Assembly: GCA_934541105.1 (NCBI GenBank) | Contig: CAKTDA010000001.1 | Location: 1-64,000, forward strand | Length of the DNA: 64,000 nucleotides | Direction: 5' to 3' | From: an uncultured Luteitalea sp. | GTDB lineage: Bacteria; Acidobacteriota; Vicinamibacteria; Vicinamibacterales; Vicinamibacteraceae | Shown here: positions 38,977 through 47,317 of the stretch, in pieces | Numbering within the stretch: position 1 is the first letter of the stretch | How the letters are laid out: every line of letters begins with the position of its first letter | Notes under the pieces: model-generated | Databases searched by the model: none | Seen by the model: only the letters and a program-made list of their open reading frames with translations | Told to the model about the DNA's origin: nothing | Program-made: the position numbers and the translations under genes

Positions 38977-40527
38977 ATGTCGATTCGCAAGATGTTCGTC
39001 GCGGTCTACACCGTCGGCTCGATCTCCATCGTCGGGTTGATGGTCGTGACCGGCCTCATGATCTGGAACCAGTTGGCGCTCACGCGCAGCCAGGACATCC
39101 GCTTCCAGTCGTACCTCCTCGCCGACGAGCTGCGTCAGAGCTCGGACGACCTCACGAACCTCGCCCGCACCTACGTCGTGACGGGGGATCCCCGCTACGA
39201 GCAGCAGTACTGGGACGTGCTCGCCGTGCGCAACGGCGAGAAGCCGCGGCGGGACGGCCGCGTGGTGGCGCTCACCGCCCTGATGAAGGAACTCGGGTTC
39301 TCCGACGAGGAGTTCGCGAAGCTGCGCGAATCGGAAGCGAAGTCGAACGCGCTGGTGCGGACCGAGACGGTTGCCATGAATGCCGTCAAGGGGCGGTTCG
39401 AGGACGAGGCCGGGCAGTTCACGAGAACCGGTGAGCCGGATCCGGAGCTGGCGCGCCGCGTGATGTTCGACAGGACGTATCACGACGACAAGGCGGTCAT
39501 CATGCGGCCGATCGACGAGTTCGGCCGCCTGCTCGACGAGCGCACGCGCGCCGGCGTGGCGCACCTCGAGGCGCGCGGCCGTATCTACCTTGGCGTCCTC
39601 GGCGTGCTGGTGTTGTGCGCCGCTGGCGTGTCGGTCGTGATGGTGCGGGCCCTCAACCGGGTGCTTGGCGAGGCCGTGAGCGAACTCGTGGCAGGCAACG
39701 CGCGGCTCATCGCGTCCTCGGCGCACGTCTCCGGTTCCGCACAGTCGCTTTCGGAGGGCGCCACCGAACAGGCCGCGTCGATCGAGGAGACATCGGCGTC
39801 GATGGAGGAGATGTCGGCGATGACCCGCAGGAATGCCGACAGCTCGCGCAAGGCAGCGGGTCTGATGTCGCAGGTCGAAGCCCGCGTGCACGCCTCGACC
39901 GAGGCGCTCGGCGCCATGGTGACGTCGATGTCGGCGATCCGCGAGTCGAGCGACAAGGTCGCACGGATCATCAGGACGATCGACGAGATCGCCTTCCAGA
40001 CGAACATCCTCGCGCTCAACGCGGCCGTCGAGGCCGCGCGTGCCGGCGACGCCGGGATGGGCTTTGCCGTCGTGGCGGAGGAGGTCCGCAACCTTGCGCA
40101 ACGTTCCTCCCAGGCGGCACGCGATACGGCCGGCCTCATCGAGGAGGCGATCACTCGGTCGCAGGACGGTTCTGCGCGCGTGGAGCTGGCGGCCAGGTCG
40201 GTGAACGAGATCACGGCAAGTGTCGGCGAGGTGCGCGTGCTCGTACAGGCGGTCAGCCAGGCGAGCGAACAGCAGTCCCAGGGGATCCATCAGGTCTCGC
40301 AGGCGCTGGCGCAGATGGAGCAGGTGACGCAGACGACCGCGGCGGCGGCCGAGGAAAGTGCGGCATCGGCCGAGGAGCTGCAGGCGCAGGCGGCGACGTC
40401 TGCTCGCGTCGTGACCCGCCTCCAGGCGCTTGTCGGTGGTGCCGTGGCCCAGGGCGCGTCGCACGTGACAGGCAGTCGGCGGGCACAGGAGCGGCCGCCG
40501 CAGCGGCTCACGGGCCTGGCCGCGTAA
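38977..40527 (+). CDS. Methyl-accepting chemotaxis protein, second copy
   Basis: The 516-residue chemoreceptor has TM1 at about residues 8-31 (VYTVGSISIVGLMVVTGLMI), a periplasmic sensor with helical character (32-200), TM2 at about 206-226 (LGVLGVLVLCAAGVSVVMVR) and a cytoplasmic signalling domain nearly identical in its core to the first copy (RIIRTIDEIAFQTNILALNA). The sensor domain differs (LADELRQSSDDLTNLARTYV then VTGDPRYEQQYWDVLAVRNG), as in receptors with helical-bundle sensors of this type. So the two receptors share one array but detect different cues. Confidence 0.94.
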   Translation: MSIRKMFVAVYTVGSISIVGLMVVTGLMIWNQLALTRSQDIRFQSYLLADELRQSSDDLTNLARTYVVTGDPRYEQQYWDVLAVRNGEKPRRDGRVVALTALMKELGFSDEEFAKLRESEAKSNALVRTETVAMNAVKGRFEDEAGQFTRTGEPDPELARRVMFDRTYHDDKAVIMRPIDEFGRLLDERTRAGVAHLEARGRIYLGVLGVLVLCAAGVSVVMVRALNRVLGEAVSELVAGNARLIASSAHVSGSAQSLSEGATEQAASIEETSASMEEMSAMTRRNADSSRKAAGLMSQVEARVHASTEALGAMVTSMSAIRESSDKVARIIRTIDEIAFQTNILALNAAVEAARAGDAGMGFAVVAEEVRNLAQRSSQAARDTAGLIEEAITRSQDGSARVELAARSVNEITASVGEVRVLVQAVSQASEQQSQGIHQVSQALAQMEQVTQTTAAAAEESAASAEELQAQAATSARVVTRLQALVGGAVAQGASHVTGSRRAQERPPQRLTGLAA

Positions 40528-40538
40528 GGGAGACGCTC

Positions 40539-41378
40539 ATGCTGAACGTCCCGCCGTCGGTCCCTCCACTGCACGACCGCGAACTGCGTGCCATCGCGCA
40601 GCTCGTGTACGAGAAGAGCGGCATCACGCTCTCGCCGGCCAAGCACGCCCTCGTGTCGGCGCGGCTGCAGAAGCGCGTGCGCCAGGGTGGCTTCACGTCG
40701 TTCACCGACTATCTGGACCACGTCGCCCAGGACGCCACGGGGCACGAGCTCACGGAACTACTCGACGCGATCGCGACAAATCACACCAGCTTCTTCCGCG
40801 AGCCGCAGCACTTCGACATCCTGCGCACCCGCGTACTGCCGCCGCTGGTCGCCAGGGGGCGGGCGCCGGCCGTGTGGAGCGCCGCGTGCTCGACCGGCGA
40901 CGAGCCCTACACGATCGCGATGACACTGCGCGACGCGCTGCCTGAGGCGCTCGCATCGCAGGCGCGCATCCTGGCGTCGGATCTCTCGACCAAGGCCCTC
41001 CGGAAGGCCGCCGCCGCCGTGTACCGCCTCGAGCACGTCGCCGGCCTGCCGCGCGAGGTGCTGCGCGCTCACTTCGAACGGGGGCTCGGCGAGCAGGAAG
41101 GGCTGGCGCGCGTGTCGGCCGACGTACGGCGGCTCGTGGAGTTCCGGCGGCTGAACCTGCTCGGCATCACCTCGCTCGGCGAGACGTTCGACGTCGTGTT
41201 CTGTCGAAACGTCATGATCTACTTCGACAAGGCGGTACAGCAGCACGTCGTCAGCATGCTCGAGCGACATCTCGCACCCGGCGGCTACCTGTTCATCTCG
41301 CACGCCGAGAGCCTGACCGGAATCACCCACGGCCTGGAGCCCGTGGCGCCGGCGGTCTACCAGCGGAGCCTCGCATGA
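40539..41378 (+). CDS. cheR: Chemotaxis methyltransferase CheR
   Basis: CheR methylates receptor glutamates using S-adenosylmethionine. The 279-residue protein has the N-terminal helical domain (RELRAIAQLVYEKSGITLSP) and the Rossmann methyltransferase domain with the conserved NHTSFFREPQHFD, SAACSTGDEPYTIAMTLRD and DVVFCRNVMIYFDKAVQQHV followed by APGGYLFISHAES. ATG 40539 has GGGAGA upstream and overlaps nothing; its stop overlaps cheD (ATGA). Confidence 0.95.
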   Translation: MLNVPPSVPPLHDRELRAIAQLVYEKSGITLSPAKHALVSARLQKRVRQGGFTSFTDYLDHVAQDATGHELTELLDAIATNHTSFFREPQHFDILRTRVLPPLVARGRAPAVWSAACSTGDEPYTIAMTLRDALPEALASQARILASDLSTKALRKAAAAVYRLEHVAGLPREVLRAHFERGLGEQEGLARVSADVRRLVEFRRLNLLGITSLGETFDVVFCRNVMIYFDKAVQQHVVSMLERHLAPGGYLFISHAESLTGITHGLEPVAPAVYQRSLA

Positions 41379-41887
41379 GCACGCCGCTCTTCCAGCCCGC
41401 GACCGCGCGGCTGGTCGTCGGGATTGGCGAGTTCGCGGTGGCCGACAAGGACGCGACGATCGTCACCCATGCGCTCGGCAGCTGCATCGCCGTGTGCATC
41501 TGGGATCCCGACACGCGCGTCGGTGGCATGCTGCACTTCCTGCTGCCCGAGGCGCGCATCAACCGTGAGCGCGCCGTGCGCCAGCCGGCGGCCTTTGCCG
41601 ACACCGGGATCCCGCTGCTGTTCCAGACCGCCTATGGACGGGGGCTGCTGAAGGAGCGAACGGTCGTGTCGCTCGTCGGCGGCGCCGAGATCAGCCGTGA
41701 GGCCCAGAACGGCCTGCTCGACGTGGGTCGACGCAACACCCTCGCCGCGCGGAACCTGCTCTGGCGCAACGGCGTGCTGGTGCGCAAGGAAGACGTCGGG
41801 GGCAGCCGCGCACGCACCGTGTCGCTGTCACTCGACGATGGCCGCGTGCTGGTCACGACGGCCGGCGAGCCGGGCCGTGTACTGTAG
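41375..41887 (+). CDS. cheD: Chemoreceptor glutamine deamidase CheD
   Basis: CheD deamidates receptor glutamines and, in Bacillus, partners with CheC. The 170-residue protein shows LVVGIGEFAVADKD, the catalytic Cys in THALGSCIAVCIWDPD and the catalytic His in VGGMLHFLLPEA, then KERTVVSLVGGAEISREAQN. In this cluster the phosphatase partner could be the CheX-like protein at 42304 or the two-REC protein at 32472. Confidence 0.95.
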   Translation: MSTPLFQPATARLVVGIGEFAVADKDATIVTHALGSCIAVCIWDPDTRVGGMLHFLLPEARINRERAVRQPAAFADTGIPLLFQTAYGRGLLKERTVVSLVGGAEISREAQNGLLDVGRRNTLAARNLLWRNGVLVRKEDVGGSRARTVSLSLDDGRVLVTTAGEPGRVL

Positions 41888-41896
41888 GAGCGCCGC

Positions 41897-42307
41897 ATGA
41901 CGAGCCAGACCAAGACAGACCCCGGCAGCGCCCGGTTGTCGATCCTCATCGTGGACGACTCGACGACCATGCGACTGATGATCCGGCGCGCGCTCGCGAT
42001 CGCCGCGCCCGAGGCCGACGTCAGCGAAGCCGCGAACGGACGCGACGCGCTCGGCGTGCTCGAGGCCCGCATGGTGGACGCCGTGTTCACCGACATCAAC
42101 ATGCCGGACATGACCGGACCGGACCTGCTGCGCGAGATCGATCGGCGTGGCTGGCGCCACGTGCGGCGCGTGGTCATCTCGACCGACGGATCGGACGCCC
42201 GCCGGCAGGAGATGCAGGACCTCGACGTGCTTGCGTACGTCACCAAGCCGTTCGCCCCCGAGGACATGCTGGACGTGCTCGCCCGGCTGCAGCAGGACCG
42301 CCGATGA
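41897..42307 (+). CDS. cheY: CheY-like single-domain response regulator
   Basis: The 136-residue receiver domain has LSILIVDDSTTMRLMIRRAL, phospho-acceptor Asp in AVFTDINMPDMTGPDLL, Ser/Thr in VVISTDGSD and the Lys-Pro in AYVTKPFAPEDMLDVLARLQ, and no output domain. It is the probable messenger from CheA to FliM, although another CheY outside the window could serve that role. Overlaps the CheX-like gene (ATGA). Confidence 0.88.
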   Translation: MTSQTKTDPGSARLSILIVDDSTTMRLMIRRALAIAAPEADVSEAANGRDALGVLEARMVDAVFTDINMPDMTGPDLLREIDRRGWRHVRRVVISTDGSDARRQEMQDLDVLAYVTKPFAPEDMLDVLARLQQDRR

Positions 42308-42747
42308 CCACTGATCCGACGCCGATCACCGACGCCCTCCTTCATGTGGCCGAGCGCAGCTTCTTCGCGTGGGCCGAGCCCGCGGCCGTACCCGAGACGT
42401 CGCCGGATGGCGAGGGCTGGCGGCACGCGGCCGTCGTCTTCCGGGGCGAGTTCGACGGACGCATGACGTTCAGCCTGCCCGACGCGCTGGCGCGTGACCT
42501 GTACGCGGCGTTCCTCGGACTCGCGCCGGACGACCCGGTGGAGGAGAGCGCGCTGTGCGACCTGCTGGGGGAGTTCGCCAACATGGTGTGCGGGACCTGG
42601 CTCACGCGCATCCAGCGCGCGCATGCCTTCAGCCTGGATCGGCCCGTGGCGGCAGCCGCGGCGCCCGCGGGCGCCCCGCTGGCTGCCGCACTCGTCAACG
42701 ATCAGCCCGTCGTCGTGGCGCTGGCGCTGGAGGAGTCCGCGGGGTGA
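42304..42747 (+). CDS. CheX-like CheY-P phosphatase domain protein
   Basis: The 147-residue protein has HAAVVFRGEFDGRMTFSLPD and ALCDLLGEFANMVCGTWLTR, which fits the CheX/CheC active helix (E-x2-N-x2-x-G, here EFANMVCG). It should therefore be an active CheY-P phosphatase, terminating signals. It is fully embedded between the CheY-like and cheB genes with 4-nt overlaps. Closest alternative is a CheC-type adaptor. Confidence 0.78.
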   Translation: MTTDPTPITDALLHVAERSFFAWAEPAAVPETSPDGEGWRHAAVVFRGEFDGRMTFSLPDALARDLYAAFLGLAPDDPVEESALCDLLGEFANMVCGTWLTRIQRAHAFSLDRPVAAAAAPAGAPLAAALVNDQPVVVALALEESAG

Positions 42748-43814
42748 GCGGAGAACGCCTCAGGGTCGTGATCGTCGACGACTCCAGCGTCGTGCGCAAG
42801 CTGCTCGGCGATGCGCTGGCGCGTGAGCCCGACATCGAGGTCGTCGGCACGGCCGCCGACCCGTATGCCGCTCGCGAGCTGATCTTCCGGCATCGCCCGG
42901 ACGTGATCACGCTCGACATCGAGATGCCTCGGATGGACGGCCTCAGCTTCCTGGCGCAGCTGATGGCGCACCAGCCGATGCCCGTCATCGTGGTGAGTTC
43001 GATCACGCAGCACGGATCGGCGGCAAGCGTGGAAGCCCTGCGGCTCGGCGCCATCGACGTGATCGCCAAGCCGGGCGGACCCGCGTCGGTGGGGGAGGTC
43101 ACGACGCAGCTGGTGCGGCGCATGCGGGCCCTTCGCCAGGCGCCGCCGCTCCGGTTCACGGCAGTCGTCGCGAACGATCGAACGCCGACGGCGCCCGCAG
43201 CAGCGCGCCAGGCGGCAGGCACTGGACCCGGGTTGATCGTGATTGGCGCCTCGACCGGAGGCACGCAGGCCATCGAGACCGTGCTCACGCGTCTGCCGGC
43301 CGACGTGCCGCCCGTGCTCATCGTGCAGCACATGCCGGCGGGGTTCACGCGCGCGTTCGCCGCGCGGCTCGATGCCACGTGTCCGATGCGGGTGTGCGAG
43401 GCCGCGGGCGGGGAGGTCCTCCACGCGGGGACTGCGTACATTGCGCCCGGCGATCGCCACATGGTGGTCGAACGGTCGGGTGTCAGGTTGATGGCGCAGC
43501 TGCGCGACGGGCCTCCGGTGCACTACCAGCGGCCCGCCGTCGACGTGCTGTTCCACGCAGCTGCGCGCGTCACGGGCGTGCGAATCGTCGCCGCCGTGCT
43601 CACGGGCATGGGCGCCGATGGCGCCGAAGGACTGCTGGCGCTGCGCAAGGCCGGCGCCGAGACGTTCGCGCAGGACGAACGGTCGTGCGTGGTGTTCGGC
43701 ATGCCGCGCGAGGCGATTGCCCTCGGCGGCGCCGCGCACGTCGTCACGCTGCTGCAGATGCCCTTTGCGTTGATGGGCGGCCTGAAGGCCAGGGCGTTGC
43801 CGCAGGCTACGTGA
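42744..43814 (+). CDS. cheB: Chemotaxis methylesterase/glutaminase CheB
   Basis: CheB removes receptor methyl groups when phosphorylated. The 356-residue protein has an N-terminal receiver (LRVVIVDDSSVVRKLLGDAL, Asp in VITLDIEMPRMDGLSF) and the esterase domain with the Ser in VIGASTGGTQAIETVL, His in VLIVQHMPAGFTRAF and Asp in GMGADGAEGLLAL. GTG 42744 overlaps the preceding stop (GTGA). Its last 8 nt overlap the end of the convergent EF-hand gene. Confidence 0.96.
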   Translation: MSGERLRVVIVDDSSVVRKLLGDALAREPDIEVVGTAADPYAARELIFRHRPDVITLDIEMPRMDGLSFLAQLMAHQPMPVIVVSSITQHGSAASVEALRLGAIDVIAKPGGPASVGEVTTQLVRRMRALRQAPPLRFTAVVANDRTPTAPAAARQAAGTGPGLIVIGASTGGTQAIETVLTRLPADVPPVLIVQHMPAGFTRAFAARLDATCPMRVCEAAGGEVLHAGTAYIAPGDRHMVVERSGVRLMAQLRDGPPVHYQRPAVDVLFHAAARVTGVRIVAAVLTGMGADGAEGLLALRKAGAETFAQDERSCVVFGMPREAIALGGAAHVVTLLQMPFALMGGLKARALPQAT

Positions 43815-44337
43815 ACTGCGCGCCGGCCGGGTCGGCAAGCCACGTGAACGCCGGGTTCGGACCGTCCGCCCCACGCACGAAGTCCACCACCCAGCTGCCC
43901 TGCCAGTTCGTGAACTGGAACTTGTCGCCCTTCACCCAGTCCACCTTGTGGCCGAGGCCTTCCATGCCGGCCTTGATGTGCTGGTTGAACCAGCTCTCGG
44001 CTTCGACCTTCGTGGCCGGCACCGCACCCGTGGCGCCGGCGAGACTCGCGAAGGCATCCTTGGCCGACTTGTCCACGAGCTGCTCGCGGCCGAAGTTGAA
44101 GCCCTCGAACAGGTGCTGGTTCTGCACGCCGCGGGTCAGTGTCTGCGGGCCGGGGGTGCTCGCCGTGGACGCAGCCAGCGTGCCGCTCGCCGTCTGGATG
44201 CCGCTCATCAACTGCGAGAGAAACGCGCCGAACTCGTCATGGCCGAGTTGTCCGTCGCTGTTGGCGTCGAAGGACTTGATCAACGACTTGGCCAGGTCCT
44301 GGACTGCGGTGGCCGACGTGGCCTGCACTGTGCTCAT
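43807..44337 (-). CDS. EF-hand-like calcium-binding protein of unknown function
   Basis: The 176-residue protein has one canonical EF-hand loop near its N-terminus (DANSDGQLGHDEF, about residues 24-36: ligands D, N, D, backbone, D/E at 12). The rest is unrecognised; it is aromatic-rich at the C-terminus (FQFTNWQGSWVVDFV). There is no signal peptide, but the short N-terminus is Ser/Thr/Ala-rich. It converges on cheB with an 8-nt overlap of the 3' ends. A GGGAGC/GCTCCC hairpin (44357-44372) and an AGGAGG with long spacing lie upstream. Confidence 0.72.
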   Translation of the reverse strand: MSTVQATSATAVQDLAKSLIKSFDANSDGQLGHDEFGAFLSQLMSGIQTASGTLAASTASTPGPQTLTRGVQNQHLFEGFNFGREQLVDKSAKDAFASLAGATGAVPATKVEAESWFNQHIKAGMEGLGHKVDWVKGDKFQFTNWQGSWVVDFVRGADGPNPAFTWLADPAGAQFT

Positions 44338-44632
44338 GGTGTTGCGGTGCCTCCTGGGAGCGACGGCTCCCGTGTCGCCTCTTCATCGAGCAATCGCGGT
44401 GCCACGTGCCCGTCGCGTCGGCGCATGCCGCCATTCACGTTGCGCTGGCGCCGGCCGATTCCTGTCGAATACGGTGGAATCCCGACCGGGATGGCCACGC
44501 AGGGCGCGCTGCCGCGGGAGGTCCCGCGCCACCGCCGGACTGCGCGAGCTGTCGCTTCTCCGACATGGGCCGCCGATGCCACGTCGTCGGCGGCCGTCAT
44601 CTGTTGCACAATCCACGGTGGAGGGTGTGCTG
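44338..44632. other. Intergenic region between divergent genes
   Basis: This 295-nt region separates the EF-hand gene (minus) and the DUF4920 gene (plus). It contains a 6-bp hairpin at 44357-44372 and a GCCGATTC at 44454-44461 on the plus strand with a poor -35 (TCACGTTG) 11 bp upstream. No RNA gene or convincing promoter was recognised. Confidence 0.5.
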
Positions 44633-45115
44633 ATGCGCGGAGTGCGACTGACGGTCGGCCTCGGGGTGCTCGTCGGGATGATCGGGGCGGGACAGGGCCT
44701 GCGGGCCGCCGATGAAGGGAAGTCCTATGGCGAGGGCGTCACGATGAAGACGCCGGTCGCGGTCGCCGCGCTGCTCGAGTCGCCGAAGGCACACGTCGGA
44801 AAGACCGTGCGCGTGGACGGCGTCGTCAGCAAGGTGTGCCAGGCCATGGGCTGCTGGATCGAGATTGCCGACCCGGCCCTCGGCCGGGGCGTCCGCTTCA
44901 AGGCCAAAGACGGAGTGATCGTGTTCCCGAAGGACGCCCCGGGCCGCAAGGTCGCGGCGCAGGGCGTGTTCGAGGAGATCGCGACGTCGCCGGTGCGTGA
45001 GACGCACGACGCGCACGCGCGCTCGGCGGAAGCGAGCGGCAAGCCCGCGTCGCCGTCCGGGACGCCGACCGAGAAGATCTACTGGGTGCGCGTGACGGGC
45101 GCGGTCCTGTACTGA
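44633..45115 (+). CDS. DUF4920-type secreted protein with Cys-x-Met-Gly-Cys motif
   Basis: The 160-residue protein has a signal peptide (LTVGLGVLVGMIGAGQGLRA, cleavage near RAA) and an OB-like domain with the characteristic VRVDGVVSKVCQAMGCWIEI, where the CxxMGC pair could bind metal or form a disulfide, then GVIVFPKDAPGRKVAAQGVF and a C-terminal IYWVRVTGAVLY. The family function is unknown. ATG 44633 overlaps nothing upstream. Its stop shares a base with the next start (TGATG), linking it to the ferredoxin. Confidence 0.82.
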   Translation: MRGVRLTVGLGVLVGMIGAGQGLRAADEGKSYGEGVTMKTPVAVAALLESPKAHVGKTVRVDGVVSKVCQAMGCWIEIADPALGRGVRFKAKDGVIVFPKDAPGRKVAAQGVFEEIATSPVRETHDAHARSAEASGKPASPSGTPTEKIYWVRVTGAVLY

Positions 45116-45519
45116 TGGACGAGCCGACGCCGCTGCCGCCCGACGTGCGCGAGGCCCAGCGCGAGAAGGCCGACGCGATCGGGGTGCCCGCGACGTGCCG
45201 TCACATCTTCCTCTGCTGTGATCAGGCAAAGCCGAAGTGCTGCGATCGCGACCGATCGATCGTGGCCTGGGACTACCTCAAGGCGCGACTGCGGGCGCTG
45301 GGGCTCGCCGATCACGGCGGCGTGGCCCGCACGAAGGCCAACTGCCTGCGCATCTGCGTGGGTGGTCCCGTCGCGCTCGTCTACCCGGAGGGTGTGTGGT
45401 ACGGGCACTGCGATCCGCCCGTGCTCGAGCGCATCATCACCGAGCACCTGCTTGGCGGGCGCATCGTGGAGGAGTACGCCATTGCCGTGCAGCCGCTCGG
45501 TGGGGACGCGTCGACCTGA
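45115..45519 (+). CDS. Thioredoxin-like [2Fe-2S] ferredoxin
   Basis: The 134-residue protein has cysteines spaced as in thioredoxin-like 2Fe-2S ferredoxins: CRHIFLCCDQAKPKCC in the N-terminal half and NCLRICVGGPVALVYPEGVW followed by YGHCDPPVLERIITEHLL in the second half. It should be a soluble electron carrier. Coupled to the DUF4920 gene by TGATG. Its redox partner is unknown. It converges on apaG with 13 nt between stops. Confidence 0.85.
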   Translation: MDEPTPLPPDVREAQREKADAIGVPATCRHIFLCCDQAKPKCCDRDRSIVAWDYLKARLRALGLADHGGVARTKANCLRICVGGPVALVYPEGVWYGHCDPPVLERIITEHLLGGRIVEEYAIAVQPLGGDAST

Positions 45520-45532
45520 GGCAATCCTGTCG

Positions 45533-45922
45533 TTAGTGGACGGTATAGGGTCCCGACAGCGTGAAGGTCGCGATCTCGACGTCGAACGCCTCGCCCGTCG
45601 GCGTGATCATCTGGTAGGTGCCCGTCATCGAGCCGTGCGGGGTGGGCAGCGGGCATCCCGAGGTGTATTCGAACGACTCGCCGGGCATGAGCACCGGTTG
45701 TTCGCCGACGACGCCGGGCCCGCGGACTTCCTCGACGCGGCCTTCACCGTCCACGATGGTCCAGTGGCGCGTGATCAACTGGACGGTCAGGTCGCTGATG
45801 TTCTCGATCGTGATGGTGTACAGGAAGAACCAGTGCTGACGCTCGGGCGACGAGTGCTCGGCCGAGAAGCGTGCATCGACGCTGACGCGAATGCCGCGCG
45901 TCGTCGCGCTCGAGGAACTCAT
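45533..45922 (-). CDS. apaG: ApaG/DUF525 domain protein
   Basis: The 129-residue protein has the fibronectin-like ApaG fold motifs HWFFLYTITIENISDLTVQL, LITRHWTIVDGEGRVEEVRG, PGVVGEQPVLMPGESFEYTS and GCPLPTPHGSMTGTYQM. Its exact role in enteric bacteria is unclear beyond links to Ap4A hydrolysis and protein-protein binding. ATG 45922 is chosen as it begins the known domain closely; a longer in-frame start at 45994 would overlap the divergent gene. Confidence 0.92.
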   Translation of the reverse strand: MSSSSATTRGIRVSVDARFSAEHSSPERQHWFFLYTITIENISDLTVQLITRHWTIVDGEGRVEEVRGPGVVGEQPVLMPGESFEYTSGCPLPTPHGSMTGTYQMITPTGEAFDVEIATFTLSGPYTVH

Positions 45923-45968
45923 CGCCTGCGTGCTCCGCGCGCCGTCGGCATCATGAGGCGATTGTAGT

Positions 45969-46676
45969 ATGGTGGCGCCGGGCGAATGCGGCACGTGTCG
46001 CCAGGCGCGGGCGGTGCGGTCGGCCCGCGGCAGCGTGTTCGTCCTGTGCCGACGTGCCCGCCTCGATCCTGCCTACCCGAAGTATCCGGCGCTGCCCCGG
46101 CGAGGCTGTCCCGGGTACGATCCCGGAACCCGTGACGATCGCATGCCCGTGACCGACGAGACTCCAGGTGGTGCCGTTCCGCAGATTCGCGCCGCGATGC
46201 GCGACGACGTGCCGGTGATTGCCTCGTTCATCGGGCAGCTGGCCGACTACGAGCGGATGCGCGACCAGGTGGAAGCCACCGAGACCGCGCTGGCCGAGAC
46301 CTTGTTCGGCAGCTCGCCGGCCGCCGAGGTGATCATCGCGGCGCTCGACGGTCGCGACGTGGGCTTTGCCCTGTTCTTCCCGACGTACTCGACCTTTCTC
46401 GCACGACCGGGCATCCATCTCGAGGATCTCTTCGTGGTGCCCGAGGCCCGCGGGACGGGCGTGGGGAGGGCACTGCTGGCGCACCTGGCGTCGATCGCCG
46501 ACGCGCGCGGGTGCGGCCGTCTCGAGTGGGCCGTCCTGACCTGGAACGAGCCGGCGATTCGCTTCTATCGCCAGCTCGGGGCGTTTCCGCTTGACGAGTG
46601 GCAGACCTACCGACTAGATCGTGAGGGCATCCGGGCCCTGGCGGCCGGAACCGCCAACGTACCCTTCGCATCATGA
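45969..46676 (+). CDS. Cys-rich (zinc-ribbon-like) N-terminal module fused to GNAT acetyltransferase
   Basis: From ATG 45969 the reading frame gives 235 residues. Residues 7-53 form a compact Cys module (CGTCRQARAVRSARGSVFVL, CRRARLDPAYPKYPALPRRG, CPGY) with C-x2-C and two further Cys, suggestive of a zinc knuckle. Residues 70-220 are a GNAT domain (IRAAMRDDVPVIASFIGQLA, GIHLEDLFVVPEARGTGVGR, ALLAHLASIADARGCGRLEW, VLTWNEPAIRFYRQLGAFPL), closest by eye to the diamine N-acetyltransferase group. A start at ATG 46143 would give the GNAT domain alone. The Cys pattern looks conserved rather than random, so the fusion is preferred. It overlaps the sigma gene (ATGA). Confidence 0.7.
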   Translation: MVAPGECGTCRQARAVRSARGSVFVLCRRARLDPAYPKYPALPRRGCPGYDPGTRDDRMPVTDETPGGAVPQIRAAMRDDVPVIASFIGQLADYERMRDQVEATETALAETLFGSSPAAEVIIAALDGRDVGFALFFPTYSTFLARPGIHLEDLFVVPEARGTGVGRALLAHLASIADARGCGRLEWAVLTWNEPAIRFYRQLGAFPLDEWQTYRLDREGIRALAAGTANVPFAS

Positions 46677-47317
46677 CCGACTCGCCCGGCACCCCTCCCT
46701 CGGACGATCAGGCCTTCGACAACGACCCGGCGCTCGACGCCACGGTCGAGTTGCTGACGCGCGCCCAGCAGGGCGACTCCGAGGCCGTCAACCTCCTCTT
46801 CAGCCGGTACCTGCCGCCCCTGCGTCGCTGGGCCCGCGGCCGGTTGCCGCAGTATGCGCGCGACCTGCTCGAAACCGAGGACCTCGTGCAGGAAACGCTC
46901 GTCCATGCGTTCCGCCGGCTCAAGGTCTTCGAGATGCGCCACGACGGTGCGCTGCACGCGTACCTGCGGCAGGCCGTCATCAACCGCATCCGCGACGAGG
47001 TGCGGCGCGCGCAGCGACGCCCCCCGCCCGAGGAACTCGAGGCCGACCAGCACCCCGACAACACGGCGTCGCCGCTCGAGTCCGCGATTGGTTCGCAGGC
47101 GGTCGAGCGGTACGAGGGCGCGCTGTCCCGCCTGCGCGACGAAGACCGCCAGGCGATAGTCGCGCGCGTGGAACTCGGGCTGTCCTACGCCGAGGTCGCG
47201 CAGGCGCTCGGCAAGAGCTCGCCCGACGCAGCCCGCATGGCGGTGGCACGGGCGCTCGTGAAGCTCGCACAGGAGATGGGCAAGGCGTCCACTCCCTCGG
47301 ATCCCCCGCCGGCGTGA
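46673..47317 (+). CDS. ECF-type RNA polymerase sigma factor
   Basis: The 214-residue protein has sigma region 2 (YLPPLRRWARGRLPQYARDL, LETEDLVQETLVHAFRRLKV) and region 4 (LSRLRDEDRQAIVARVELGL, SYAEVAQALGKSSPDAARMA). It lacks region 3, so it belongs to the ECF class. No anti-sigma gene is adjacent. It overlaps the GNAT fusion gene by 4 nt and the ubiD gene by 4 nt, so it appears to sit in a mixed operon; its regulon is unknown. Confidence 0.9.
   Translation: MTDSPGTPPSDDQAFDNDPALDATVELLTRAQQGDSEAVNLLFSRYLPPLRRWARGRLPQYARDLLETEDLVQETLVHAFRRLKVFEMRHDGALHAYLRQAVINRIRDEVRRAQRRPPPEELEADQHPDNTASPLESAIGSQAVERYEGALSRLRDEDRQAIVARVELGLSYAEVAQALGKSSPDAARMAVARALVKLAQEMGKASTPSDPPPA

Noticed and set aside
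44435..44461. GCCGATTC with an 11-bp spacer before DUF4920 gene as a sigma-28 promoter
   Set aside because: The -10 is perfect but the -35 (TCACGTTG) is poor, the downstream genes are not motility-related, and single GCCGATTC boxes are expected by chance in a GC-rich window.
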